Program-made: the position numbers and the translations under genes
Origin: Collybiopsis luxurians FD-317 M1
Taxonomy: Eukaryota; Basidiomycota; Agaricomycetes; Agaricales; Omphalotaceae
NCBI GenBank assembly: GCA_000827265.1
Contig: KN834795.1
Span: forward strand, 365,681-407,089
Length of the DNA: 41,409 nt
Direction: 5' to 3'
Shown here: positions 21,110 to 31,694 of the stretch, piece after piece
How the letters are laid out: each line of letters starts with the position of its first letter
How positions within the stretch are numbered: the stretch's first letter is position 1
Notes under the pieces: model-generated
What the model was told of the DNA's origin: nothing
Databases searched by the model: none
The model's input: the letters and a program-made list of their open reading frames with translations, nothing else

Positions 21110-24100
21110 TCTAGAAAGGGACCCACCTAATGATGAGATTTGGAATGTCAAGATAGAAAATGACTCAGGAAAAGTGGAGGGGATTCCAGAGACACACTGA
21201 GAGCAGCCTGGAATCCAAAAAACCCTGCTCAAGTGGTCTGTCGTGGGGCAATAATAGAAAAAACATCCCCAGCTCATCTCTCGTCTCACTCAAACAACTC
21301 ATTTCTTGTCTCAACACATTTCCCCTTCTCCAATGCCAAAAATCTAAGCTATAATACTCTTATTGATTTGGGTGCGACTCATTCTTTTATTGATAAAAAC
21401 CTTGCAGAAAAATTCCCAAAAAATATCTCTGATTTAGATACTCCAATTCCACTTGAATTATTTGATGGTCAGCCAACTTTGGCAGGGGATATAACAAGAA
21501 CTTTTAAAGATACTATCAGCTTCACTGATGGTTCAATTCAAACAGTCAAATTCCTAATAACCCAACTACACCCAACAGCTCCTATCATGTTAGGTTTACC
21601 ATGGCTCAAAGAATTCAATCCTGAAATAAATTGGAAGGATTTGACTTTGATGTTCCAAGGAAGAGAATGAATTTCAGCTTCACTAGTTGATTTGTTCACC
21701 GGTACATGAAGCTTGAATACTAGCAAGAAGCAGGATACATCAATCCCTGACTTGAAATACAAATCAGCCTATAATGAACAAGCAAATGAAGAAGAAAATG
21801 TGGATGTAGACTCATCAGTTTTGGAATTCAATGAATGGTTGATTTATACAAATTGGGCTAATGATTACAACAAGGATCTCAAAAAATGGAAAAATACATA
21901 CAATATAGGGGACAATGGAAATGATTACTCCGAGAAAGCATTGAAAGCTTGGGCAGAAAGGATTGACAAAAGAAGTTCAAAACTGCCAGCATACAAGCAG
22001 AAATGGAGGTGGATATATAAACAAGTTGGAAAATTGCATCAGGATTCTATTCCACAAAGCCTGTCAACAAGGGTATTAAATATCTCAAAAACCTCTGCAC
22101 TCCAGCAACGGAGAAAACATATGAAACAAGGGATGAAGATAGGAAAACCTAAAAAGGTTGAAAGGAGAATGGGTCCAAACCTCCCAGGCAAGGCAGTAAG
22201 TCTCATAAGTGCAACTGCAACAGACACTATAATACAAGATGGGACACCTGCCTATTTCCTGTATATCACCACAGTCTCAAATCAAGTGAATAATGATGAT
22301 ACCACTAATACAGAAAAATCTGCAACTCATGAGTCAATTCAAGGAAATAGGGAAGCTACAGAAAAACTTCCAACAGAAGCAGAGACTGGAGAATCTCAAA
22401 AAGATGAAGAAGAGATACTCAAACATGTTCCTGAGAAGTATTGAGACTTCTTGGACATGTTCTCCCCAGGAGAGGCAAAGGTCTTACCTCCACACCATCT
22501 GTATGATTTCAAAATTGAGACAGAAAGGGACTCAGCCCCTCCCTTTGGGAAACTCTATAACATGTCAGAAACAGAACTAAAAGCCCTAAAGGATTACATA
22601 GATGATATGCTAGGGAAAGGGTTTATTAGAGCCTCCAACTCACCTGCTGGGGCTCCAGTTCTATTCATAAAAAAGAAGGATGGAAGCCTAAGGCTTTGTG
22701 TTGACTATCGGGCCTAATAATAGGTATCCCTTACCCCTTATAGGTCCACTTGTTGACCAACTACAAAGGGAAAAATACTTTACAAAACTCAATTTGAGAG
22801 CAGGATATAACAATGTCCAAATAGCGGAAGGCCATGAATGGAAAACAGTGTTTTGCATGTGATATGGATCCTACAAAATGTTGGTCATGCCCTTCAGATT
22901 ATCAAACGCCCCCTCAGCTTTCCAATTTTTTATGAACAACATTTTCCATGATTTACTGGATGTATGTGTGGTTATTTACTTGGACAACATTCTCATTTAT
23001 TTGGATGACAAAAAAACCCACAAGGAACAAGTCCAAAAGGTATTACAAAGGCTACAAGACAACCATCTACATGCAAAACCAGAAAAATGCAGTTTTGATA
23101 CTGACACTGTTGAATATCTGGGAGTAATAATAAATCCCGAAGGAGTGTCGATGGATCAATCCAAAGTCAAAGCCATAACATCTTGGCTGGTTCCACAGAA
23201 TATAAAAGAACTGCAATCATTCTTGGGTTTTGCAAATTTCTATTGCAGATTAATGAAAGCCCTAATGTCTCTACTGCGAAAGGATGCCATTTGGCATTGG
23301 GACGAGTTGTGTCAAAGGTGTTTTGACTTATTAAAAAATGCCTTTACACATGCCCCAGTGCTACAACATTTCAACCCAGAACTTCCGATTATTCTGGAAT
23401 GTGATGCATCAGATTGGGCAATAGCAGGAATATTGTCTCAGCTGGATCCAAAAGCTGGAGAAATACATCCAATTGCTTTTCATACTTGATCCATGATACC
23501 AGCAGAAATAAATTACAATATTTACAACAAGGAGTTACTGGCTATCATGGAATGTTTTAAAGTTTGGAGAGCCTATTGTGATGGTTCGAGATTCCAAATC
23601 TAAGTTTATTCCAATCACAATAACCTGCAGTGGTTTACAACTACCAAACAGCTCTCCACAAGACAGGCGAGGTGGTCAGAGGCATTGTCAGGATTTGACT
23701 TCCGAATCAACTATAGACCAGGAACTTTGGGAGCAAAACCAGATGCCTTGATGAGATGAGCAGATGTATACCCAAAGAAAGGAATTGATAGGGACTCTGC
23801 TAGAGCAGGAAGAGAGCAAATATTGATTCCTCCAGAATGACTCAATGCAGCATTGCTTTTGAATGAGGATTTGTTATTAGAATGGATTCAAAAGGTAGAA
23901 GAAGATGAATTCATGTGAGACACAATAAAGCAGATTCAACAAGGAAAGATTAAAAGTGTGGTATTTGAAAATGGGTTACTTAAATGACAAGGTTGTATAT
24001 ATGTCCCTAACAACACTGACCTTCAACAAGACATACTATCTGCCTATCACAATCATGCACTCAGAGGACATCCAGGCAAGGAGAAAACAAAAAAGATACT

Positions 24101-25446
24101 CAATCAGTTGTTCTTTTGGAAAGGAAGCAGCAAGGAAGTACATCACTACATACAAAGCTGCCATACTTGTATAAGATCCAAGGCTAGAAGAACTCTCCAA
24201 TATGGGAATCTGAAACCTCTACCCATTGGGCAAAGACCCTGGAGCTCAATTTCAATGGACCATATAGTACAACTCCTGAAAGCAGGAAAGGAACAATTTG
24301 ACGCAATCCTAGTAGTAGTAGATTGGCTCACAAAACAAGCCATCTATATTCCCTGCCACACAACAGACACTGCAAAGGATTTTATGAGACTATTCCTCAA
24401 AAATGTATTCTCAAAACATGGACTACCAGTGGATATTGTCTTGGATCGGGGAAGCTTGTTCATCTCCCAGTTTTGGAAGGAATTGTGTAAGATACTTGGT
24501 ATTGAGTCTCATCTCTCAATGGCATATCACCCTCAAACAGATGGACAGACAGAGAGAACTAATCAAAGCCTTGAAGGATACCTAAGAATCTATACATCTT
24601 ACAACCAAGATGACTGGGATGCCTTATTACCTATCGCAGAATTTGTATACAACAATACTCCCCATTCAACTACAGGATTAACACCCTTCTTTGCAAATAA
24701 AGGATACCATCCAAAACTTTCAATTAACCTATCAAAGGTGAACAACTCAGAAGCAAACCAGTATGCTACCAAGTTAAAAGAAATACACAAATATTTAAAA
24801 CAACAAATATATGAAGCAAATGAGGCAGCAGCAAATCAGTTCAATCGCCACTGTGCTGGAAATCCTGATTGGAAAAAAGGCAACCAAGTCTGGTTGGATA
24901 TGGGTAACATCTGAACAAGAAGGCCTACCAAGAAATTGGATCACAAGTGGACAGGACCCTATACAATACTTGATAAAATAGGATCTCATGCATATTGACT
25001 CGAGTTACTGGGGGACCTACAACAAATCCACAATGTATTCCATGTCAATAGACTAAAACCCCACCACACAGATCCTTTCCAGCAAGTTGTATTGCCTCCC
25101 CCACCAATCTTCATTAAAGGGGAACCAGAATATAAAGTCAAGTCAATAAAAGACAGTCATCCAACAGGAGAAATGGACAGAGGAATCTAGTATTTAATCA
25201 AATGGAAAGGGTATGATGAGGAGTCCTGGATTCCCTGGAAAGGTATGGTAGGAAGTATTGATTTGATTCACAAGTAGGAGAAAGCACACCTGAGAAAACA
25301 AAAGTTACCTCTTGAGCTCCTCAAAGAACTTGAAAGCCTAGCCCTGTGAGATGAGGAGGAAAGGGAGTTGAGACAGGCAGTTGAAGCTGTCATTTAATTG
25401 GGAGAAATGACTCTTGAAATTGAAACCTCAACCTTAAAGGGGGGGT
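21110..25446 (+). pseudogene. Pol of the 15.3-kb element: protease to chromodomain
   Basis: Protease: IDLGATHSFID at 21362-21394, with the DSG serine now leucine (TTG, from TCG by CpG decay), and LGLPWL near 21592. Reverse transcriptase: [15 protein letters not shown] near 22664-22710, a small deletion/frameshift near 22715, then VIYLDNILIY with YLDN at 22977-22988 in place of YLDD. RNase H: ILECDASDWAIAG near 23393. Integrase: H-H-C-C finger (HNHALRGHPG ... CHTC near 24155), catalytic D (SMDHIVQL), D (VLDRGSLFISQFW) and E (DGQTERTNQSLE, about 24540-24575). Chromodomain: YLIKWKGYDEESW near 25193-25231. A chromovirus like element 1 but clearly a different lineage. Stops are mainly TGA. Confidence 0.9.
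25436..25445 (+). promoter_or_regulatory. First (internal) polypurine tract
   Basis: AAAGGGGGGG, followed by TAAAAGC, just after the Pol end. It has the position and form of a 3' LTR primer site, yet no LTR follows; the actual LTR begins 3.8 kb further right after a second purine tract. It may be the ancestral tract from before the antisense region was acquired. Confidence 0.45.
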
Positions 25447-25602
25447 AAAAGCAATACTTCAAGTTTTCATCTTCAATTTCTTGACATGTTTCATTTTCAT
25501 TATTATTAAAATCATACAAATTCACAATTCTATTTCAGGGAAATAAAGCATACAGTAAGCATAGATTGGGATATACAAGTACAGAAGGCTGGAACAGAAG
25601 GA

Positions 25603-26547
25603 CTAGTCAAAGGATGACTCGCATAATTTGTCATGTTCAGCTTGAATGTCAAAAGGGATTCCAAATACTTCCTCCAGTTCCTGGGCATACAAATCCTCAA
25701 CATGCTCGATCTCCATCTGCTCCCATATATCTTGCAAGGTCAGAGCCATATGGAGGCTGGGATCCACCAATTCATCTTCATTCTTCTCGACCAATGAATA
25801 GGTCAAAGGATCCTCCCTGGTGCAAACAAAGTAGGCATTAGGATGACCAGATGAAAAGATCACTACAGGAGATGTATTGCAAGTCTTTGATGAGAGTACT
25901 GGGAAGGGAAGTGGTATCGAGAGAAGGAATGAAATTGGATAGGGAATTGGGAGTGGAGTCACTCTTCATCTCGAAAGGAAAGGATTCAGACAAAGGACCA
26001 CCCCATACGTCCATTGGGGTCACGGTGCAGGTAGTCACTGGTTCCAAGGGCAGATCTCCAATATTCAAGAGACAACAAAGCTCCTTGTAAACACTGTGAA
26101 ATTGAGATAATTCAACCCCATGCCCCTGGGCCAAAGCTTCAGCAGCCAGTTGGAGGTTGTGGGACTTGACGAGAGAGTCTTGCAACTCCTTAATAGCCCA
26201 ATCTTGCTCCTTAATGGTCACTTCAGCAGTTTCATGAAGATATCTGGCTTCCTGGGTGTCTCGCTAGGAAGGATCAGTGAGCCATGGAAACCCTACAACA
26301 AGTCAAAAAGACATACAGATGGCTTGAGCATCTTATCATCAAATTCCTGTGTAGTTTGACTCAAGAGTTCTCACAACTTGTGGATCTCATCAGATTGACC
26401 CTTGACAACCCTCTGCAGTCACCCAAACTCACAACAAGCTTGGTTCACAAGGACATCCTGATCAGATACAACTTGAGAAATACTCTCAGCAGCATCAGCG
26501 AGATAATCCAGGAATGAAGCAGAGTCAAAGGGAGAAGGGGAAGCCAT
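25603..26547 (-). pseudogene. Antisense ORF C in the retroelement (two exons, frameshifted)
   Basis: Starts MASPSPFDSASFLDYLADAA at 26547. Exon 1 is 26317-26547 (77 codons). A 53-bp GT-AG intron (GTATGT...CCTAG, 26264-26316) follows, and exon 2 runs in the same phase from 26263. Near 25870-25900 the frame shifts; the second frame (VVIFSSGHPNAYFV, then DIWEQMEIEHVEDLYAQELE) runs to a stop at 25603. Exon 1 has TGA codons at two positions suited to Arg. The first half is rich in Glu, Gln, Leu and Lys, suggesting a coiled coil; the C-terminal part is acidic. No enzyme motif is seen. It lies opposite to pol, between the internal purine tract and ORF B. Function unknown. Confidence 0.6.
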
Positions 26548-26871
26548 GACAAGAGAGGATCTTGAAATGAGGATAGAGAAATAGTCTCAAAAAGTGTTCT
26601 TGTATCAAGACAAGGATGCCCGATACAAACCTAATAAGGGACAAAATGTGCAGCCACATGCATAAGCTTCATGGAAATTTTTGAATACATTGATTCTCAG
26701 GAGATCTCTTATTTCAAGCCTGGGGCAATTTCTTATTCACACAAAGGAGGGGCCCAAAAAAGAAAGAAAAGATTTAATTTGGAAAGAAGTACAATCATTC
26801 AGCTATGTAAAGGATAGAAGGAATTCTAGACAAAAACTATCTAAGTGATACAAGGATATATCTAGGCACAA
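26548..26871. other. Spacer between antisense ORFs B and C
   Basis: Purine-rich plus strand (AAAAAAGAAAGAAAAGA near 26756-26770), i.e. pyrimidine-rich on the antisense strand, as in the 5' untranslated region or promoter of a fungal gene reading leftward into ORF C. No other feature is supported. Confidence 0.35.
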
Positions 26872-27086
26872 CATCAGGAAAAATGCCCTGGGCCCAGGCT
26901 TCCCAAAGATCTCTGGAGACACCCCCTGATTCCTAGGGATCCCCAGGGACCCTGAAAGACCCCAGAGCAATTTCAAAGCTCCAAAAGACTCTAGGAGAGA
27001 TCTGAGAGACTCCTGGGATCCCTAGGATTTTGGGGGTGTCTCCAGAGACCTCTGGGCAGCCTGGGCAAAAGGTAATTTTCCTGATG
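26872..27086. mobile_element. MITE-like element 2, CATCAGG...CCTGATG ends
   Basis: 215 bp, ends CATCAGGAAAAATGCCC and GGTAATTTTCCTGATG, matching element 1 at 755-1639. The interior is an imperfect palindrome built from GGGATCC, CCTAGG, CCAGGG and AGAGACC words (for example AGGCTTCCCAAAG against the far-side TCTGGGCAGCCTGG). It lies between the stop of antisense ORF B (27111) and the start of ORF C. No coding capacity. Confidence 0.65.
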
Positions 27087-27110
27087 AAGAAAATCACAAG
27101 GCAAAAAACC

Positions 27111-27600
27111 CTAGAAGCTGCTGGATGAAGGCTTCAAGGGTGAAGCAGCCACAAACTGTCCTTGAACTGACTCAAAAAGTTGTCAGAGCTGGGCAAGTTC
27201 TGCATCCCGCAACTGCAACTCCTCTGTGGCAACTCATTGGGCCTCCTCACTTGCAGCTAACTTTGCCTTCAAACTCTCAATCTCGCTCTCTCGTCCCTCC
27301 AATGTCTCTCTCAATTGCTGAGTCTCCTATGAAAAATTCCATTAAACCCTAAGTCAGTCGAACAAGAAGGAAGAAACTCACCAATAATTGAATGTCACCC
27401 TTGAAATGCCTCACGAAGGATTTCAGACAAGTTAGTTCCTTGTCCTTCTCCTTCAACTGACTGTCCCGCAAAGACACCTGCTCCTTCAATTGGAGGTTCT
27501 CAGCCTTGATACGCTCTGTTGATTGAGACAAAGCTTGATACTCGTGATATGCTCAGAGGAGCTCGTCTTGTTGGGAATCAATGATGTTTGCGGAGGACAT
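27111..27600 (-). pseudogene. Antisense ORF B: coiled-coil-like protein, two exons
   Basis: Starts MSSANIIDSQQDELL at 27600. Exon 1 is 27382-27600 (73 codons), then a 55-bp GT-AG intron (GTGAGT...CATAG, 27327-27381), then exon 2 27111-27326 in phase to a TAG stop. The total is 144 codons with three in-frame TGA codons, each at an Arg-compatible place. Heptad-like Leu/Glu/Lys patterning (ERIKAENLQLKEQVSLRDSQ and ESEIESLKAKLAASEEAQ) indicates a coiled coil. It begins 12 bp after the stop of ORF A, so A and B may be one gene or a closely coupled pair. The conserved splice sites and open phase argue it was a real gene before decay. Function unknown. Confidence 0.6.
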
Positions 27601-27611
27601 ATTGATAATGG

Positions 27612-29211
27612 TTAATGACTCAAAAATTGGAGAAAGGATGCCTTGGAGAATGGGATGGGGGGCTGGGAAGAAGAATGATTCTATGGAAAGAACATGAGAA
27701 CAGTCAGTGTTACAATGAAAGACTCGAAATCAGGGAAGTACTCACCAATTGCTCCTCAAGATCATCAAATGCTCCTTGAACAATACCATCTGCCAATGCC
27801 CAAAGATCCTGCTCAAGCATCATTTTGCCGGGACCAGAAACCAATGCAGATATCCTCAGGACAATGCGTTCAATGGCAGTTTGTATCACTGAAAAAGGAA
27901 TTAGTTAGAACAGCGATATGAATGGAAAAATAGTGAAACTCACTTTTGTCCCAGGTAGGGGAAGAGTCATCAGAAGGGACTTGCTTAATGAGAGGTTTAA
28001 AGAACCAGGTCTTCAGACCGGAAACCTTGCAATAGGATCAGTTGTCGATGGCCTTCCAGATGGGAGTGGATGGTGTCAGAACAGGAACAGGGGGAGGTGG
28101 AACTTCCTCAGGATAATCTAAATTCATTGCATCCAGTTCTTCCGGGGCTTCCATTTCCACATCAACATCTACAGGGTCACAAATGACCTCCTTCCCCTTA
28201 CAAGACAAAGTCAGAACAACTGGTTCACAACTCGGCTCCCCTAAATGCACCCTTTCCTGTCAAAGGAGCTGACTCTTTCAAAAGGCATTCAAAGAGACAA
28301 CTAGAAAGCTAATGAGTACATATAATAACCACAGACTCATTGGACTCACCAGCTTTCCTTTTGCCCTCCAGAGCCTTTGGTCCATCCAATGCTAATCCCA
28401 ATTCCTCTGGATGATTACAATAGTAAGGAGCGTTTCGTAACCCTGTCGCTAAGGCAGTCCATTCCTTGTCCTGAATAGTAAATAGCCCTCAACTTGACAC
28501 AAAACAATAGGCAATGATGAGGGGGAGTCTAGCGAGGATATGGAATTGAAGGAGTCAAAAGACACTCTTGAAGAAACAGAACTTCTTGCTAAAAGAATAG
28601 TTCACTTCACAAGTGGCACATGACAAGGAATTGGGATAAAGGGAGCAAGTGGAGTGAAGGTTATGTGAGGCACAGTACTCGCAAGATGGGTAATGTCTGA
28701 AAATACTCTTCCACTCATCGGCAGCTATCCTATCCAAAACCTCAGGAGTCGAATTGGCGAGATAAGCGTCCTCATAAATAGACTGAAGGCCAGTAGGAAG
28801 GGAAGAGAGAACATGGTCTGTAATGGAAATCGAGGGGTAGTTGAGATGCATACTGCACTCAAAGGCCACACATCGCATCTTCTTGGCCATTGGGGGAGCA
28901 GAGGGAAGAGCATTGGAGGAGGGAACCAGGGACACCAATTGGAGAGACTGCGGAACCTTGATGATGAGTCAGGGCTTTGACCCTCCTGAATTACTGGATG
29001 ATGCAATGGGCTGGTCAGTAAACAATTGAGACAAAGAGATAGCAGTCAGGGGGAAAGAAGAAATTGACTCAAAAACCCAGAGTGCCAGCTTTATAAGGGC
29101 TTTGGACTTAGAGTTTTTAATCAAAATTTGGCAGCCAGCACATTGAGAACTCAATCTGACAGCACAGCAGTCACAACACTGTGTCGCATCAAAAGCTACA
29201 CATCCTTTCAA
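27612..29211 (-). pseudogene. Antisense ORF A: six-cysteine, Zn-cluster-like protein, four exons
   Basis: Reading leftward from near the 3' LTR. The first exon (29211-28350) contains MAKKMRCVAFECSMHL (possible true start near 28890) and LSSLPTGLQSIYEDAYL. A cysteine array C-x2-C-x8-C-x8-C-x2-C-x10-C lies near 28570-28680, resembling fungal Zn2Cys6 DNA-binding clusters with wider spacing. Exon 2 is 27944-28240, after a 109-bp intron ending GCATTTAG. Exon 3 (27746-27888) reads ERIVLRISALVSGPGKMMLE. Exon 4 ends at 27612. All junctions are GT-AG with kept phase. TGA codons interrupt it. A short acidic-proline segment (PEEVPPPPVPVLTPSTP) follows the cluster. A DNA- or RNA-binding regulator is possible but only inferred. 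Confidence 0.6.
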
Positions 29212-29224
29212 GGGCTCAAGGACC

Positions 29225-29236
29225 TTGGGGGGGTAA
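29225..29236 (+). promoter_or_regulatory. Polypurine tract of the 15.3-kb element
   Basis: TTGGGGGGGTAA abuts the LTR start TGTTATGCCC at 29237, in the same arrangement as in Gypsy element 1. This is the tract that actually primes the 3' LTR. Confidence 0.75.
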
Positions 29237-29933
29237 TGTTATGCCCTATGCTATTTTTTCCACTCTTTCCAACCAGTACACTCACCCCACGACTTGATAA
29301 TAGTTCTACCATTCAATCCAGACTCTCCAAATCCGACACACATTTCTCAAGGCAAATTAACCAGTTGCTCATTTCAAACTCCTTTTCACAAGACCACATG
29401 TCTTCCTGCAGAGTATAAAAGTCTCATACTTACATCTCTCACAATAATGCTGTTATTACCTGAACTATCTTGACCTGTGTTGTTTCTATTCTCTTGTTCA
29501 CTAGTTTCTAATATTATTCTGCTTAACACCAAGTCAAGCAAATCCCATTGACACTGAGTCACTGGCATATCTACCTCTCACTTGTTGAACTGATCAACAA
29601 GACTATTCAACTGCCATAGCCTTTTGAATATTCCATCTTGTAGGGTAAACAGACACTGAGTCATGAACCTCCTAAGTCAACCCTCGTTAATACTGTCTTA
29701 ACAAGTTCTTTCAATATACAACTTCTAGTTGCACTGAGCTACTGGATTTGTTATTTGATACTTGAGGATCATTCCTCCACATCCAATACCCAAACTGTAC
29801 AGGACTCATTCACATGTCATACATAGCGACTCCCCATTGTGTATTCTGTCTTGGCTGTGGTATAATAAATCACTTTCTATTCTTTGAACCTACTACAAGC
29901 CTCTAACAACAAAGGTAGTAAAAGGTCCTAACA
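29237..29933 (+). mobile_element. 3' LTR of the 15.3-kb element
   Basis: 697 bp, TGTTATGCCC...GGTCCTAACA, TATA box near 29414. It carries the two short blocks deleted from the 5' LTR. It differs from the 5' LTR at several former CpG sites (for example ATTCCATCTTG here, ATTCCGTCTCG there; CCCTCGTTAATA here, CCCTCATTAATA there), so the two LTRs have decayed independently since insertion. Confidence 0.9.
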
Positions 29934-30776
29934 TTAATATGCTATATTCAGTAGTGGTAGATATAATATTGGACTAATTGCTTTTGTAGTCACTTTCATT
30001 ATACTTCCTGTGTTCAAATCTCACTTGGGTGTATGTTTTTATTCACTCAATATATGTCGAATATTGGTGGCAAGTATCACAATAATCAAGGTCCATATTT
30101 GCATCTGAATGTAGGACTTTGTGATGAGCACATTTACCACTCTTTTGATATTCATTCTTAAATGTGAATGCAAATATATTTGCCATTCACACCCGAGTCT
30201 AGCAGCTAGCTACAGGTGCCCATAAACCTGTTATAACTGGTACTTGAACCAATATACTCAAAGGAATGGGGCAGGTTGTGAAGTTACTTTTATTAGTAGT
30301 TGCGGTGTTGTACTTTTTATGTAGACAATGGTAAACTTGCAGATTGGATACTGAGAGCATATGTATCTGTCTTAGGATCTATATTCAAAATGTGGTTGCT
30401 TGAGTTGCTTTGGTGTGAAAGATCAGAGTGACCAACCTACTGTTGAATGCAATTGCAAGAGTAGTTTGGTTCTGATTTTGAGTCTGAGAGTGCTAGTTTA
30501 GTTTAGTTTTTTTACAATCATTTTGTACACTCATTTTTCTTTTTCTTTTTTTTTGGAGGGGAAGGACTTTTTGGGCTTTTGGGCTCCTTGTAGATTAGAA
30601 TTGTCAAAGTAAATAAATGTAGAGTAGGGTAGATTTTTAGAGTACATTTTTGGGACAATTTTTGTGCAAGCACATAATTACATATTTTTCTCAGCAGATT
30701 CATCAATCGATGTGAAGATTCTTGATTCTCGCAATGAATGCAAGCCCAGAATGTATTCAATACGCATGCAGTTTAT
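29934..30776. other. Spacer with a weak tRNA-like/SINE-like motif
   Basis: Begins with the target duplication TTAAT. TAGTGGTAGATA near 29949 and GTGTTCAAATCTCAC near 30011 are spaced like RNA polymerase III A and B boxes, so a tRNA-derived SINE head is possible; the T-stem pairs poorly and no full cloverleaf forms. A T-rich run with ACTTTTTGGGCTTTTGGGC lies near 30550-30590. No gene is supported. Confidence 0.3.
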
Positions 30777-31351
30777 TCCCCAACTCTGACTGAAGGGAAG
30801 GGAGGGCTTTGTATGCAGCGATTGGCCACAATCTCCCCAAATCTGGTCCCAATAGGCAGGAGTTTCTCACATTACATTGATGAGATTCGAGTCAAGGTCA
30901 CGTGATAAACCTCCTTTCTTAACTAACACAGTTGACTCGTATTTTATATAATTAATATTAATTATGCAAGCACAAATGTTTGTATTAGGTTTAGAAATCA
31001 CAGAAAAAAAAGTATTTAACATTGCACTTCTTTAATATTAAAAATTAATTGTGAATTTTTACTAATTTTAATAAAATAGAACACTTCAGCGCTTAACCTG
31101 AATTTCATCCACAAAATTTTGTCAATGGCCTCTTCATGTAATGAGCCATCTGATATACTTTTACTGGCATTCTCATATATCATGCCTAAGCCACTGGGGG
31201 CTGGACCACTAAGGTATAAGATACAGCAATACAAAATATCTGGACTATTAAGTAGTTATACATTGCATGGATCTGGATGGATTCTGAAGACCAAAGGTGC
31301 AACCAAAACCGTGATGAGTTGGGGATTGCCGCTCCAGCGGCGCTAAGGATT
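30777..31351 (+). mobile_element. Non-autonomous Helitron-like element
   Basis: The left end TCCCCAACTC (30777) is the reverse complement of GAGTTGGGGA (31316-31325). The right side continues with ATTGCCGC-TCCA-GCGGC, a GC hairpin, then GCTAAGGATT. The inverted repeat is terminal on the left but internal (before the hairpin) on the right. That asymmetric layout is the one described for Helitron2/Helentron-type rolling-circle elements. The same right-end structure recurs at 38530-38564 with a different but still paired stem. No Rep/helicase gene is present, so the element would be non-autonomous. Assignment rests on end structure alone. Confidence 0.5.
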
Positions 31352-31694
31352 AATAAGGTTCATTAAATCTCCACAGTCTCGCGAGAGGAATCCAATCACA
31401 TCATGTTGAGCCTTCTGCTGGGTAGCGTCACGGTCCAACTTGGAATTGAAATGTTAAGCGCCGAGGTGGTCAGCTGGACGCATCTTGGGCGTTTAACGTA
31501 ACGGTATTTTTTTCTTTTCTTCCAGCTCGAGATATTAGATGAAGATAAATTTCAGGTTCAAGCTCAGTATCAAATGAATTAATGTACTTCCCAATCCGCG
31601 GCTTCATAGACGGCCCTTTCCCTCTTTGCCTTAAGCTCTTAGGCGCCTTCATAAGCTTGAGCTCTTTCACCGACATCTTTCGCCATTACCATCA
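31352..31694. other. CpG-rich upstream region of the Dicer relic
   Basis: CpG is normal here (CTCGCGAGAGG, AAGCGCCGAGG, AATCCGCGGC), in sharp contrast to the repeats to the left, marking a return to gene-type DNA. A 68-codon minus frame (31470-31676) begins MSVKELKLMKAPKSLRQRGK, 18 bp from the Dicer start; it has no recognised motif and may be a fragment or chance. Confidence 0.35.

Larger units (their letters stand above)
14636..29933 (+). mobile_element. 15.3-kb composite LTR retroelement, TSD TTAAT
   Basis: A 5' LTR (14636-15291) and a 3' LTR (29237-29933) of one family, both TGTTATGCCC...GGTCCTAACA, enclose the insert. TTAAT at 14631-14635 is repeated at 29934-29938, which shows both LTRs belong to a single insertion event. 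Inside, in order: Gag segments, a nested inverted solo LTR, a 666-bp palindrome in Gag, Pol with chromodomain, a first purine tract, three antisense ORFs with a nested MITE, a second purine tract, and the 3' LTR. Removing the nested pieces still leaves more than 13 kb, unusually large for a fungal Gypsy element. Confidence 0.85.

Noticed and set aside
8757..25446. TGA as a recoded sense codon (variant genetic code)
   Set aside because: TGA falls where Arg CGA is expected, CpG is depleted throughout the same repeats, and the NLR gene needs no recoding. Mutational decay explains it better.
31470..31676. Divergent gene opposite the Dicer start
   Set aside because: Only 68 codons, no motif, and 18 bp between the two starts leaves no room for promoters; kept only as a note.
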